A DNA stretch of 64,000 bases from Lachnospiraceae bacterium 3-1. Lineage in GTDB: Bacteria > Bacillota > Clostridia > Lachnospirales > Lachnospiraceae. Shown piece after piece: positions 36,705 through 45,863 of this stretch. Location of the stretch: the NCBI GenBank assembly GCA_000403255.2, contig KE159582.1, positions 478,417 to 542,416 of the forward strand, in the 5' to 3' direction. Every line of letters starts with the position of its first letter. Position 1 is the stretch's first letter. The position numbers were made by a program, and so were the translations under genes. Under the pieces are notes generated by a model that saw nothing but the letters and a program-made list of their open reading frames with translations, was not told the DNA's origin and made no database searches.

Positions 36705-37802
36705 TTAATTTCCAAGATAATAACGTCCGTATGCATCGGCTGCCTTAATTGCAGCGCTTACAATTTCTGGAGTAACTTCAAAGGGCATATTATGTAAGGT
36801 GTCGCCTTTTGCACATGCAGCAGTTGCCACAGCCATAATCTTTTCATCAGTTACTTCCTCCACGCCCAGCTCTTTCAGAGTAACAGGAAGACCCAGTTCA
36901 ATGCACCATGTAATGATATCTTCTAATTCATCTGCAGGAATGTTTTCCAGTACAAGTTGGGTAATGGTTCCAAATGCAACCTTTTCTCCATGATACATAT
37001 GGTGGCATTCTTCCAGAACAGTCAATCCATTGTGGATGGCATGGGCGCCTGCCAGACCGCCGCTTTCAAAACCGATACCGCTTAAGAGGGTATTTGCTTC
37101 AATAATTTTTTCTACGGCAGGAGTGCATGCATCTGCTTCTAATGCCAGTTTTGCTTTGACTCCTTCTTCCATCAATGTGTTGAAGCATAGTTCTGCCAGG
37201 GCCATTGCCGCTGAAGTGGAAAGTCCGCCAGCACAGGTGGCAGCTCCGCTGTTTTTGCAGGCTCTTGCTTCAAAATAAGTAGCCAATGCGTCTCCCATAC
37301 CAGATACTGTCAGGCGGACAGGAGATTTTGTGACGATTTCTGTGTCCATCAGAACCAGGTTCGGATTGGCAGGAAGAAACAGATATTCTTCGAAAACACC
37401 TTCATCTGTATAAATGACAGACAATGCGCTGCAAGGAGCGTCGGTGGAAGCAATGGTAGGGCAGATCAATACGGGGATAGATTTATGGAATGCAACTGCC
37501 TTGGCAGTATCCAAAATCTTGCCGCCGCCGATGCCAATAACCATATCACAGCCGTTATCATCCACAACCTTGATCAGTCGGTTGATTTCTGTTTTGCTGC
37601 ATTCTCCATTGAAATAGTCAAATACCGTGGAAACGGTTTTTCCGGCAAAGCTGCCTTCTACGATGTCCCCAATTCTTTTGAACCCTGAAGATGTAATCAG
37701 AATCAGCGCTTTCTTACCATATTTTTCAGCATATTCCCCCAGATGCTTCATTTCCCCTGCGCCCTGTAAATATTTGCTAGGGCTGATTAAAATGTTGGCC
37801 AT
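36705..37802 (-). CDS. gldA: glycerol dehydrogenase
   Basis: A 365-aa iron-type (family III) alcohol dehydrogenase that converts glycerol and NAD to dihydroxyacetone and NADH. Markers: SPSKYLQGAGEM at the start, GIGGGKILDTAKAVA (NAD binding), PTIASTDAPCSALSVIYTDEG and the metal ligands in the SGGLAGAHAIHNGL and HMYHGEKVAFGT region. Length typical. RBS AAGGAGGTATTTTAC is strong. It has a consensus promoter, preceded by an element shared with the LUD gene. Confidence 0.95.
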   Translation of the reverse strand: MANILISPSKYLQGAGEMKHLGEYAEKYGKKALILITSSGFKRIGDIVEGSFAGKTVSTVFDYFNGECSKTEINRLIKVVDDNGCDMVIGIGGGKILDTAKAVAFHKSIPVLICPTIASTDAPCSALSVIYTDEGVFEEYLFLPANPNLVLMDTEIVTKSPVRLTVSGMGDALATYFEARACKNSGAATCAGGLSTSAAMALAELCFNTLMEEGVKAKLALEADACTPAVEKIIEANTLLSGIGFESGGLAGAHAIHNGLTVLEECHHMYHGEKVAFGTITQLVLENIPADELEDIITWCIELGLPVTLKELGVEEVTDEKIMAVATAACAKGDTLHNMPFEVTPEIVSAAIKAADAYGRYYLGN

Positions 37803-37838
37803 GTAAAATACCTCCTTCTAAATGTTTTGTGTGAATTC

Positions 37839-37927
37839 ATTATATGCTTTGTTTGGGAGCATGTCAATGAAATCGACATTTTGAGTTTCCCCATTTTTAT
37901 AATAGCCGATATGATAGAACCAAAAGG
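37839..37927 (-). promoter_or_regulatory. gldA promoter and shared upstream element
   Basis: On the minus strand: -35 TTGACA (37862-37867), 17-base spacer, -10 TATAAT (37839-37844). Twelve bases upstream is TAAAAATGGGGAAACTCAAA (37880-37899) and further up CCTTTTGGTTCTAT (37914-37927). Both match blocks upstream of the LUD gene; the distance between blocks differs by about one helical turn. Confidence 0.65.
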
Positions 37928-37964
37928 GGCTGTCGCACTAACGCAAATTACAATACATAAATTA
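37926..37964. mobile_element. one-ended MITE fragment
   Basis: GGGGCTGTCGCACTAACG and the following AATTACAATACATAAATT match the left 39 bp of the MITE at 36502, after which homology stops. The right part is missing. It lies between the gldA control region and the LacI gene end. Confidence 0.7.
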
Positions 37965-37990
37965 TGAACATGCCGAGGAAGACCAAGGGA

Positions 37991-39016
37991 TTAATCCGTG
38001 GTTTCCCTCCGTATTAAAATCGGCGTAACATGCTTATGGATTAACTCTGTCTGGGGTTGGGGACGGCGTTTTTTCCTTTCTTCCATAAGCATGACTAAGA
38101 TTTCCATCGCTTCCCGTGCAATTTTGCCAATCTGCTGGCCGACTGTGCTAATTGGCACGATGGCCTGTCCAGATGCCGGGGAATCGTCGAACCCTATGAT
38201 GCGGTATTCCTCTGGTAAGGCGCCGTGTTCCCGGAAAATAATATTTAACATGCTGTTGGCATGGGTGTCATTTGCAAGGAATATCCCCTTTTTCATATGG
38301 GGATATTTTTTTTCCATATATTGATATAATTCTGCCATGGATGCATGGATTTCCTGATGGGAATGGCCTAGGTCTTTCAGGATAACCTCATGGTTGGCCT
38401 GATGTTCCCGGCAGGTGTCCAGAAAGCCTTGGATGCGGCCGAAGGCGGGGACGTTTTTTGGGACGTTGGAATTGATGTGCAACAGGACATCGCAGTTGTT
38501 TTTCAAAAGCAAACTGGTGGCCTGGACTGCCCCCATGTAGTTATCAGTGTTTACGCTGTGGACATATTGGTCTTCCCGCTCAATGGCCACAATTGGTACG
38601 CCATAAGAGGCCAGTTCCTTGGAGGGAATGGTATGGCTTAAAACTACCATTCCTTCAATCTTGTAGGCCAACAGTTCCTGAATGTATTTCCGCTCGGCTT
38701 CTTCGTTATTTTTTCCCGCAAAAATCAGGAATTTATAGTTGAAACTCTCATAAGTATTTAGGATTTGGTTCAGCATTTCTGCATAATAGTGCAGGTAAAG
38801 GTTTGGGACGATAATGCCTACGAATTCGCTTTTGCCATTAGCAAAAACCTTTGCCAGTTTGTTTTCCTGATAGTTTAAGTCTTTCAGGGCCTGTGCAATG
38901 GTTTCTTGGTTCTCTATGGTGAGAGAGTCCGGGTTGTTGAAATAACGGGAAATTGTTGTTTTTGAAAAATTCGTATATTTCGCAATATCAGCAAATGTTA
39001 TTTTTTTCTTTTCCAT
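37991..39016 (-). CDS. LacI-family regulator of the sucrose/fructoside locus
   Basis: The 341-aa repressor has an N-terminal helix-turn-helix (ITFADIAKYTNFSKTTISRYFNNPDSLT, about 5-32; hinge about 45-60) and a periplasmic-binding-protein-like sensor domain (FVGIIVPNLYLHYYAEML; IIGFDDSPASGQAIVPISTVGQ). The start at 39016 has AGGAGGTACTTTTTTT upstream. It is divergent from scrB with palindromic operators between, so it most likely represses the locus and perhaps itself, released by a sugar phosphate. The effector is inferred. Confidence 0.9.
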   Translation of the reverse strand: MEKKKITFADIAKYTNFSKTTISRYFNNPDSLTIENQETIAQALKDLNYQENKLAKVFANGKSEFVGIIVPNLYLHYYAEMLNQILNTYESFNYKFLIFAGKNNEEAERKYIQELLAYKIEGMVVLSHTIPSKELASYGVPIVAIEREDQYVHSVNTDNYMGAVQATSLLLKNNCDVLLHINSNVPKNVPAFGRIQGFLDTCREHQANHEVILKDLGHSHQEIHASMAELYQYMEKKYPHMKKGIFLANDTHANSMLNIIFREHGALPEEYRIIGFDDSPASGQAIVPISTVGQQIGKIAREAMEILVMLMEERKKRRPQPQTELIHKHVTPILIRRETTD

Positions 39017-39181
39017 AAAAAAAGTACCTCCTAATAGACATAGGTTCCGCGACGCCCAAACAGCCATTTCTATAGCCAGGCCATTTCAGGTTCAGCCAGA
39101 GCCTGGCTGGGCAAAAGGTCTAAAACCCAGTATTCACAGCATTAGTATAACAAGAATCCATAAGGGAATCAAGGACCAGTT

Positions 39182-39280
39182 AAGTAACCGGTAACTTTTT
39201 GGAAAAACGTATTGACATCAGTTTGGAAGCATGATAAGATAACACTATAAATAACCGGTAACTTAACTAGTTAAGTTACC
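39182..39280 (+). promoter_or_regulatory. scr promoter with two LacI-type operators
   Basis: Upstream operator: near-palindrome AAGTAACCGGTAACTT (39182-39197). Promoter: -35 TTGACA (39212-39217), 17 bases, -10 TAAGAT (39235-39240). Downstream operator: a perfect 24-bp palindrome at 39257-39280 with half site GGTAACTTAACT, preceded by TAACC. Operators on both sides of the promoter are about 79 bp apart (centre to centre), which would allow looping by a LacI-family tetramer or simple block. Confidence 0.8.
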
Positions 39281-39335
39281 AATAACAAAACAGATTATAG
39301 GACAATAGAGAAGCAGAGAAAGAAGTGGACAGAGC

Positions 39336-40823
39336 ATGGAAGAAATAGGAAGGAGCCAGTTAGCACAGGCACGTAAGATTGAGGAAAAGGACATTACAGG
39401 AGTACCAAAAGACAGCAGGCCCCAGTACCATTTGTCGTCTCCAGTTGGCTGGATGAATGATCCAAACGGCTTTTCTTATTATGAGGGGGAGTGCCATTTA
39501 TTTTTCCAGTACCACCCATTTAGCAATACATGGGGGCCGATGCATTGGGGGCACTGCAAGAGCAAGGATTTCATACAGTGGGAGTACTTGCCGCTGGCTT
39601 TAGCGCCGGACCAAGAGTACGATGCTGGCGGCTGCTATTCGGGGAGTGCAATGGAAGTAGACGGGGAGCATGTGCTGGTGTATACAGGGGTAATAGATAG
39701 GTATCTTAAGGATGGGACTCATGATTATCGTCAGGTGCAGTGCATAGCTAAAGGGAATGGCGTGGATTATGAGAAATATGAAGGGAACCCTGTGCTGGAC
39801 GGGCAGGGTCTTCCAGAAGGGTGCAGCCGGGAAGACTTTCGTGACCCGAAGGTTTGGAAGGAGGGGGAGAAATACTATATGGCAGTAGGAAACTGTACGA
39901 TAGACGGGGACGGACAGGCGCTTCTCTATCGGTCTTGTGACTTAAAACAATGGGAGTTTTTGTGCATACTGGATCAGAGCTTGGGGAAATATGGGAAGAT
40001 GTGGGAATGCCCAGATTTCTTCCCATTGGGGGAAAAGCATGTATTGCTGGTTTCCCCACAGGATATGAGGGCCCGGGGCTATGAATTCCACAATGGCAAT
40101 AATTCCATTTTCCTGTCTGGACATTATGAGGAAAGCACTTTTAAATTCCAGAGGGAGGGAGCAAAGGCGGCAGATTATGGCTTGGATTTTTATGCGCCCC
40201 AGACAATCCTGGCCCCAGACGGGCGACGGATTCTAATGGGATGGATGCAGTCATGGGATGCCAAATTTATGGGAGGCTTGCTGAAATGGTCTGGTATGAT
40301 GACGATACCCAGGGAGCTGTCAATGCGGGATGGAAGGGTTTGTCAGAACCCTGTGCGGGAACTTGAAGGATATCGGAAGAATTTGGTGGAATATACTGGA
40401 GAAAAGATAAATGGAATGGCTTCTTTTCCGGGAATCAGCGGCAGGGTAATCGACCTGCAGGTGGAGATTATGGAATTTGCTTTCCACCATTTTGCCATCC
40501 GTTTTGCTCATAATGAAGAATATGAAATGCTGCTCCAATACAATCGCCAGCGGAATTGCCTCACAATAGACAGAACTCATTCCGGGCTGGTGCGGGATGT
40601 GGTGTGCCGAAGGAAGATGGAAACATATCCGGTTCTGCAGGAAGGCCGGGAGGTATTGAAACTGCGGATTCTGCTGGATCAGTATTCAGCGGAGGTATTT
40701 GTCAATGATGGGGAACGGGTGATGACGTCCTTGTTTCTCACTCCAATGGAAGCAGACGGGATTGTGTTCGATACAGACGGCGAAGCCTGCATAAATGTTA
40801 GGAAATATGATATTTGCATATAG
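39336..40823 (+). CDS. scrB: GH32 sucrose-6-phosphate hydrolase / fructosidase
   Basis: A 495-aa beta-fructosidase. The five-bladed propeller carries the catalytic nucleophile in WMNDPNG (Asp42), the stabiliser in FRDPKV (Asp170) and the acid in ECPDF (Glu224); the C-terminal beta-sandwich (about 350-495) includes VFVNDGERVMTS. It has no signal peptide, so it acts on an internalised, probably phosphorylated, sugar. With a PTS and LacI gene adjacent, sucrose-6-phosphate is the likely substrate; other fructosides are possible. The ribosome site is weak (GTGGACAGAGC). Confidence 0.92.
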   Translation: MEEIGRSQLAQARKIEEKDITGVPKDSRPQYHLSSPVGWMNDPNGFSYYEGECHLFFQYHPFSNTWGPMHWGHCKSKDFIQWEYLPLALAPDQEYDAGGCYSGSAMEVDGEHVLVYTGVIDRYLKDGTHDYRQVQCIAKGNGVDYEKYEGNPVLDGQGLPEGCSREDFRDPKVWKEGEKYYMAVGNCTIDGDGQALLYRSCDLKQWEFLCILDQSLGKYGKMWECPDFFPLGEKHVLLVSPQDMRARGYEFHNGNNSIFLSGHYEESTFKFQREGAKAADYGLDFYAPQTILAPDGRRILMGWMQSWDAKFMGGLLKWSGMMTIPRELSMRDGRVCQNPVRELEGYRKNLVEYTGEKINGMASFPGISGRVIDLQVEIMEFAFHHFAIRFAHNEEYEMLLQYNRQRNCLTIDRTHSGLVRDVVCRRKMETYPVLQEGREVLKLRILLDQYSAEVFVNDGERVMTSLFLTPMEADGIVFDTDGEACINVRKYDICI

Positions 40824-40841
40824 AAAAAAGGAGGATATTCA

Positions 40842-41675
40842 ATGGAATTACAATATTTAGGGACTGCTGCTGCAGAAGGATGGCCGGCATTATTCTGCGA
40901 CTGTAGGATTTGCCGCCACGCAAGAGAAACTGGTGGGAAGGAGCTGCGCACCCGGACTCAGTCTTTGGTGGATGGGAAAATTTTAATTGATTTCCCGCCG
41001 GATACGTATGCCCATGCCTTGGGTTATTCCCTGCAGTTAGGGAAAGTCCAGCATTTGCTGGTGACCCATTCCCATATGGACCATTTTTTTCCGGTTGAAT
41101 TAATTCACAGACATGAGCATTTTGGACACCATGCAAAAGGGATGCTGCATGTGTATGGCAATGAAGCAGTGGAGGAAGCGTTTTATGGGGCGGTGCTGAT
41201 TGACCGGTTTCGGGTGCACCCTTTGGATGAAGCAGTGAAGTTTGTCCGCCTTAAGCCCTTTGGGGATTTTATGGCGGATGGCTACCACATTATCCCAGTT
41301 CCAGCAGACCATGACAAGCGGGAAACATGTTTTATTTACATTATAGAAAAAGATGGGAAATGTATGCTGTATGGGCACGATACGGGTATAGCGCTAAGCA
41401 AGGAAGCATGGGACTGTATATTCAGCCATAAGTATGGCTTAGTATCCCTTGATGCTACCATGGGGCACAAACAGACGGAGGGCTACCATATGGGGCTGCC
41501 GGATGGCCTTGCCTTCCTAAAGCGGTTGGAAGAGCAGGGATGTATTCAGGAGGGCACTGTAAAAGTGATCAATCATTTTTCGCATAATGGAGAACTGACC
41601 CACCAGCAGCTAGAGAAATTTGCAGAAAGCCATGGCATGAAGGCGGCTTTTGATGGGATGAAGGTAATATTTTAA
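40842..41675 (+). CDS. MBL-fold metallohydrolase (PhnP-like)
   Basis: This 277-aa zinc hydrolase has the metallo-beta-lactamase core THSHMDHF (His76, His78, Asp80, His81), a later ADHD, and GHDTG with a final INHFSHNG histidine. The start LGTAAAEGWPALFCDCRICRHAR is of the PhnP/phosphodiesterase type, with cysteines that may bind a structural zinc. A role within a sucrose operon is not obvious: it could remove a cyclic or phosphodiester by-product. RBS AAAGGAGGATATTCA; 18 bp after scrB, 31 bp before the PTS gene, so one operon. Confidence 0.82.
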   Translation: MELQYLGTAAAEGWPALFCDCRICRHARETGGKELRTRTQSLVDGKILIDFPPDTYAHALGYSLQLGKVQHLLVTHSHMDHFFPVELIHRHEHFGHHAKGMLHVYGNEAVEEAFYGAVLIDRFRVHPLDEAVKFVRLKPFGDFMADGYHIIPVPADHDKRETCFIYIIEKDGKCMLYGHDTGIALSKEAWDCIFSHKYGLVSLDATMGHKQTEGYHMGLPDGLAFLKRLEEQGCIQEGTVKVINHFSHNGELTHQQLEKFAESHGMKAAFDGMKVIF

Positions 41676-41706
41676 CCGTGCCAAAGGCACAGAAAGAGAG
41701 GAAGAT

Positions 41707-43639
41707 ATGGATTACAGGAAGGTTGCGGAACAAATCTATGAAAAAGTAGGGAAAAAAGAAAATTTGGTTTCCGCTGCCCATTGCGCAACGCGCCTACGTC
41801 TTGTGATTGGAGACAACGGGAAATGCGATAGCAAGGCAGTGGAGGAAATTGAGGGTGTAAAAGGCGTATTTTTTGCATCTGGACAGCTTCAGATTATCCT
41901 TGGGACCAGGGACTGTAAATAAGGTCTACGATGAATTTCTACAGGTATCAGGCCTGTCTGCGGCTACGAAGGCGGAGGTAAAGCAGGCGGCAGCAGCCCA
42001 GCAGAATATTTTCAAACGGGCCATTAAGACGCTGGGAGATATTTTTGTGCCTATTATCCCAGCAATTGTGGCCAGCGGGTTCTTGATGGGGATTATGGAA
42101 GCTCTGAATTTTATGGTCAGCAATGGGTTTTTATCACTGAATACGGAAAGCTCCTTGTTTGTATTTGCAAAATTGTTCAGTAATGTGGCGTATGTATTTT
42201 TACCGATCCTGATTGCCACCAGCGCAGCGAAAGCATTTGGCGGAAATCCCTATTTGGGGGCGGTTATCGGAATGCTGATGATACATCCAGATTTGCAGAA
42301 TGCATGGACGGTTGCAACGGAAGGGGTAAAGGTCCAGCAGAGCGTATGGTTTGGGCTGTACCACATAGATCTGATTGGCTATCAGGGGCATGTTATCCCA
42401 GTAATTATTGCAGTCTGGGTGATGTGCTTCATCGAAAAGAAGTTACATAAAATTGTGCCAGAAATGTTCGACTTATTTGTGACGCCTTTAGTCAGCGTAT
42501 TTGCCACAGGCTATTTGACATATTCTGTGATAGGACCGGTTTTTGTGGTAATTGAAAACGGGATTATTAGCGGCATTCAATGGTTGATTGCCCTTCCCCT
42601 TGGGATTGGCAGCTTTGTCATGGGAGCATTGTATGCGCCGACAGTTGTGGCAGGCGTACACCACATGTATACGATTATTGATGTTGGGCAGCTTGCCCAG
42701 TATGGCGTTACCTATTGGTTGCCTCTGGCGTCTGCGGCAAACTTAGCCCAAGGTGCGGCAACCTTGGCAGTTGCCTTAAAGACAAAAAATGCAAGGACAA
42801 AGTCAATGGCGCTTCCCTCTGCATTCAGTGCGTTTATGGGCATCACAGAACCGGCAATTTTTGGTGTGAACATGCGTTATTTTAAACCTTTTATCTGTGG
42901 CTGCGCAGGGGGAGCATGTGGCGCGCTGTTTGCGTCCATTGTCCAGCTAGGGGCCAACGGGACAGGGGTAACAGGTCTGTTTGGCGTATTGCTCTGCTTG
43001 AATATGCCAACTCAATATATTCTTATGATGGCAATTTCTATTGGAGTTTCTTTTGCCTTGACATGGGTATTCGGATATAAAGATGAAGAACCACAAGCCC
43101 AGAAAAAGGCGACAGAGACAGCATATGCACAGGAAGGAGAGGTTCATGGAGCTTCCACCCAGGGGCAGGGACCCACAGCGGATGAGGAATTGGTTCTGTA
43201 TGCTCCCATTCAGGGGAAGGCCATCCCAAGGGAGGAAATTCCAGACGAAACCTTTGCATCTGGGGTATTAGGGGACGGCATTGGCATTGAGCCGGAAATT
43301 GGAGAGGTTACAGCCCCCTTTGAGGGAGAAATTTCTTCCTTGACAGAAACACGCCATGCCATCGGCATCAGCGGCCCAGGCGGGATGGAAGTCCTAATTC
43401 ATGTGGGAGTTGATACCGTTAAGATGAACGGTGACGGATTTACGCTTTTTGTAACAGAAGGCCAGAAGGTCAAGGCCGGGGAGAGACTTATGGAATTTGA
43501 CATAGATAAAATAAAAAAAGCTGGTTACAGCACAGTTTCTGCGGTATTGCTGACCAATAGCGACGACTATGGCTCCTGCCATACAGAGAAGCTTGGAATG
43601 GTGCAGCGGATGGAAAAAATCTTTTCCGTTAAAATGTAA
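41707..43639 (+). pseudogene. scrA: PTS IIBCA, sucrose/beta-glucoside type, with +1 frameshift
   Basis: The protein would be about 643 aa: IIB with the phospho-cysteine in AAHCATRLR (Cys26), IIC membrane domain (about 110-460, ten-helix type, MGITEPAIFGVN), and C-terminal IIA of the glucose class (VLYAPIQGKAI; phospho-histidine in EVLIHVGVDTV). After FASGQLQIILG the first frame runs into a stop at 41922; the correct sequence GTVNKVYDEFLQ continues one base over. Four bases (ACCA at about 41901-41904) stand where three are expected. It is either a real mutation that disables import or an assembly error. The membrane and IIA parts are otherwise intact. Confidence 0.85.
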
Positions 43640-43650
43640 TTGTATCGGGA

Positions 43651-43759
43651 GGGGCTGTCGCACTAATATAGTTACTTGTTCAAAAGGTTTGCATTGCTTT
43701 GCAATGTAAACCTTTTGAACAAATTTATGTATTGTAATTTACGTTAGTGCGACAGTCCC
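43651..43759. mobile_element. MITE, short copy
   Basis: 109 bp with the same ends as the 36502 copy, in the opposite internal orientation: GGGGCTGTCGCACTAATA ... TTAGTGCGACAGTCCC. Only one internal hairpin (GCATTGCTTTGCAATG) remains between the GTTCAAAAGG / CCTTTTGAAC arms. It could form a terminator-like structure after the PTS gene. Confidence 0.85.
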
Positions 43760-43784
43760 TTTGACTGCCGATTGGATATAGCTT

Positions 43785-43816
43785 CTAAGGTTCAACTAAG
43801 CTATAATATCTATAAT
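43785..43816 (+). promoter_or_regulatory. two-component operon promoter with CTAAG repeats
   Basis: CTAAG at 43785 and again at 43796 (11-bp step), then TATAAT at 43811-43816. The same CTAAG-N6-CTAAG-N10-TATAAT spacing recurs at 45800-45831. The repeats occupy the -35 region, as expected for an OmpR-type activator. A second TATAAT lies at 43802-43807. Confidence 0.65.
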
Positions 43817-43841
43817 ATGAACCAGATTGGAGTGATGTATC

Positions 43842-44516
43842 ATGAAACTGCTATATGCAGAAGATGAAAAAAGCATGTCGGAAGCCGTAGTGGATATTCT
43901 TACTTATCATAAATATATCGTGGATGCTGTTTATGATGGAGAAGAAGCCTTGGATTATGCTTTCGCTGAATCGTATGATGGTATTATTTTAGATATTATG
44001 ATGCCAAAGAAGAATGGTTTTGAGGTACTGAAAACTCTTCGGCAAAAAGGCATCAATACCCCAGTGTTGCTACTCACAGCAAAGTCAGAGGTTGAGGATA
44101 GAATTATAGGACTAGATCTGGGGGCTGACGATTATCTCCCCAAACCTTTTGCTATGGGGGAATTCCTTGCCCGTGTCCGTGCAATGTTACGTCGCAAGGA
44201 AACTTTTACACCGGACATTTTAAAATGCGGTAACATTTCTCTCAATATGCAAAGCTATGAACTTTCAAATGGGAATCAAGCCTTTGTTTTGCCGAAACTG
44301 GAATATCAACTTATGGAAATATTTATGCTCAATCAAGGCATTTATTTATCAAGTGAGGACTTGCTTGTTAAGGTGTGGGGTTATGACGCCAATGCCGAGC
44401 TTGGAACTGTTTGGGTATATATTTCATATCTCCGAAAGCGTTTGGCGGCTCTTGATGCCAATGTTGCCATTACTGCCAAGCGTAATGTAGGATATACCCT
44501 TGAGGTGGCCCCATGA
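43842..44516 (+). CDS. OmpR/PhoB-family response regulator
   Basis: A 224-aa regulator with receiver domain about 1-118 (acidic EDE near residue 8, phospho-acceptor Asp51 in LDIMMPKKNG, LTAKS, KPFAMGEFLARV) and a C-terminal winged helix about 125-222 (LEYQLMEIFMLNQGIYLSSEDLLVKVWG ... VWVYISYLRKRL). It probably activates its own operon and the VTC operon through CTAAG repeats. RBS GGAGTGATGTATC. It overlaps the kinase gene by 4 bp (ATGA). Confidence 0.95.
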   Translation: MKLLYAEDEKSMSEAVVDILTYHKYIVDAVYDGEEALDYAFAESYDGIILDIMMPKKNGFEVLKTLRQKGINTPVLLLTAKSEVEDRIIGLDLGADDYLPKPFAMGEFLARVRAMLRRKETFTPDILKCGNISLNMQSYELSNGNQAFVLPKLEYQLMEIFMLNQGIYLSSEDLLVKVWGYDANAELGTVWVYISYLRKRLAALDANVAITAKRNVGYTLEVAP

Positions 44517-45751
44517 TTAAGACTTTACAGCGAAAGTTTATTGTAACAGCAATGACAGCAATTTCTGCATTGCTGTTACTGTTGCTTGGAACAATTAACA
44601 TTCTAAATATTTATTATGTTGGAAATCAGGTTGATAAGAAACTTGAAATGATTTCCCAAAACGAGGGGAATCCTGATAATATCCCGATGGCTCCCGGAGA
44701 TATGCCGCCAAGAAAACCATATGGAATGAAAAATGATTATGATACTTTTATGTCTTCAAATTTTTTTGTTGTTCGATTTGATAGAAACGGAGATATTGTT
44801 TCTGTAGATGTAAGCCGAATATCCTCCATCAACGAAGAAGAAGCCAAAGAATTGGCCGAGAAAGTTTATACCCAAAATGCTCCATCGGGCAAAATTGATA
44901 ACTTTGAGTATATGGTTAGGGACAGCCGTATGGGAGTTGGAAAGATTGTAGTATTTCTTGATACCTCCGGCGATATCTATTCCTATATTCGAGTATTGTT
45001 TCTTTCCGCTGCCATCGGTATTGCTTGTTGGATTTTCATGCTGTTGCTTGTAATCCTGCTTTCCAAACGAGCCATTCGTCCCATTGCTGAAAATATAGAA
45101 AGACAAAAGCAATTTGTAACGAATGCCGGTCACGAAATCAAAACGCCCCTTGCAATTATTCAATCGAATACAGAAGCAATGGAACTTTACAACGGTGAAA
45201 ATAAATGGAGTAAAAACATTAAGGAACAGACGGTCAGACTAAATCAATTGATGAAAAATCTCCTCACCCTTGCCCGTATGGATGAAAGCAGCGCCAATTT
45301 GAATCTGTCCGATTTTTCGCTCAGTCAGTTGCTTGTGGATTATACCGAATGCTTTCGAGAAACTTTAGAATTTCGGGGAATTACCCTTCAAACAAGTATA
45401 CAGCCAATGATTTCCTTTTGGGCGAACAAAGAACATATGACACAGCTTATCTCGGTACTGATGGATAATGCCGTGAAATATACAAAGGAAGGAGGCAATG
45501 TATTTGTATCCCTTGAGGGAAATGATAAGCGAATAAAATTGCAGTTTAAGAACACTTGTCAGCAGTTACCGCCGGTTCCTTCTGATAAACTGTTTGACCG
45601 ATTTTATCGTGGCGATGAAGCACGGACGCAAAAAAACGGAGGTTATGGTATCGGTTTGTCGGTAGCACAGTCCATTACCGAAACTTACAAAGGCAGAATC
45701 TCTGCTGAATATGAAAACGGCAATACAATCGTCTTTACCATTCGCTTTTAA
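44513..45751 (+). CDS. sensor histidine kinase partner
   Basis: The 412-aa membrane kinase has TM1 about 10-35, an extracytoplasmic sensor about 36-158 (with a Pro/Met/Gly-rich start PMAPGDMPPRKPYGM), TM2 about 160-184, HisKA with NAGHEIKTPL (His207), and HATPase (MDNAVKYTKEGG; GGYGIGLSVAQSITE). The signal is unknown. It is translationally coupled to the regulator and ends in a clear terminator 14 bases after the stop. Confidence 0.94.
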   Translation: MIKTLQRKFIVTAMTAISALLLLLLGTINILNIYYVGNQVDKKLEMISQNEGNPDNIPMAPGDMPPRKPYGMKNDYDTFMSSNFFVVRFDRNGDIVSVDVSRISSINEEEAKELAEKVYTQNAPSGKIDNFEYMVRDSRMGVGKIVVFLDTSGDIYSYIRVLFLSAAIGIACWIFMLLLVILLSKRAIRPIAENIERQKQFVTNAGHEIKTPLAIIQSNTEAMELYNGENKWSKNIKEQTVRLNQLMKNLLTLARMDESSANLNLSDFSLSQLLVDYTECFRETLEFRGITLQTSIQPMISFWANKEHMTQLISVLMDNAVKYTKEGGNVFVSLEGNDKRIKLQFKNTCQQLPPVPSDKLFDRFYRGDEARTQKNGGYGIGLSVAQSITETYKGRISAEYENGNTIVFTIRF

Positions 45752-45764
45752 AAATAAAACAATT

Positions 45765-45799
45765 AAGCCCCGCAGTATTTATTTACTGTGGGGCTTTTT
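45765..45799 (+). terminator. terminator between kinase and VTC gene
   Basis: Stem AAGCCCCGCAGT (45765-45776) / ACTGTGGGGCTT (45785-45796), then TTT. It makes the VTC operon a separate transcript, which has its own CTAAG promoter. Confidence 0.9.
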
Positions 45800-45831
45800 C
45801 TAAGTCTGAGCTAAGGTTGCCACATTATAAT
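45800..45831 (+). promoter_or_regulatory. VTC operon promoter with CTAAG repeats
   Basis: CTAAG at 45800 and 45811 and TATAAT at 45826-45831, the same spacing as upstream of the response regulator. The first repeat directly abuts the terminator. Because the -10 ends at 45831, the ATG at 45843 would leave almost no leader, which favours the GTG at 45864 as start. Confidence 0.65.
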
Positions 45832-45863
45832 GGAGCTATAAGATGAAGAAAGGAGTTGATTTT

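Noticed and set aside
41895-41925. Programmed frameshift in the PTS gene
   Set aside because: No slippery heptamer or following structure is evident; PTS IIBCA genes are normally read straight through, so mutation or sequence error is simpler.
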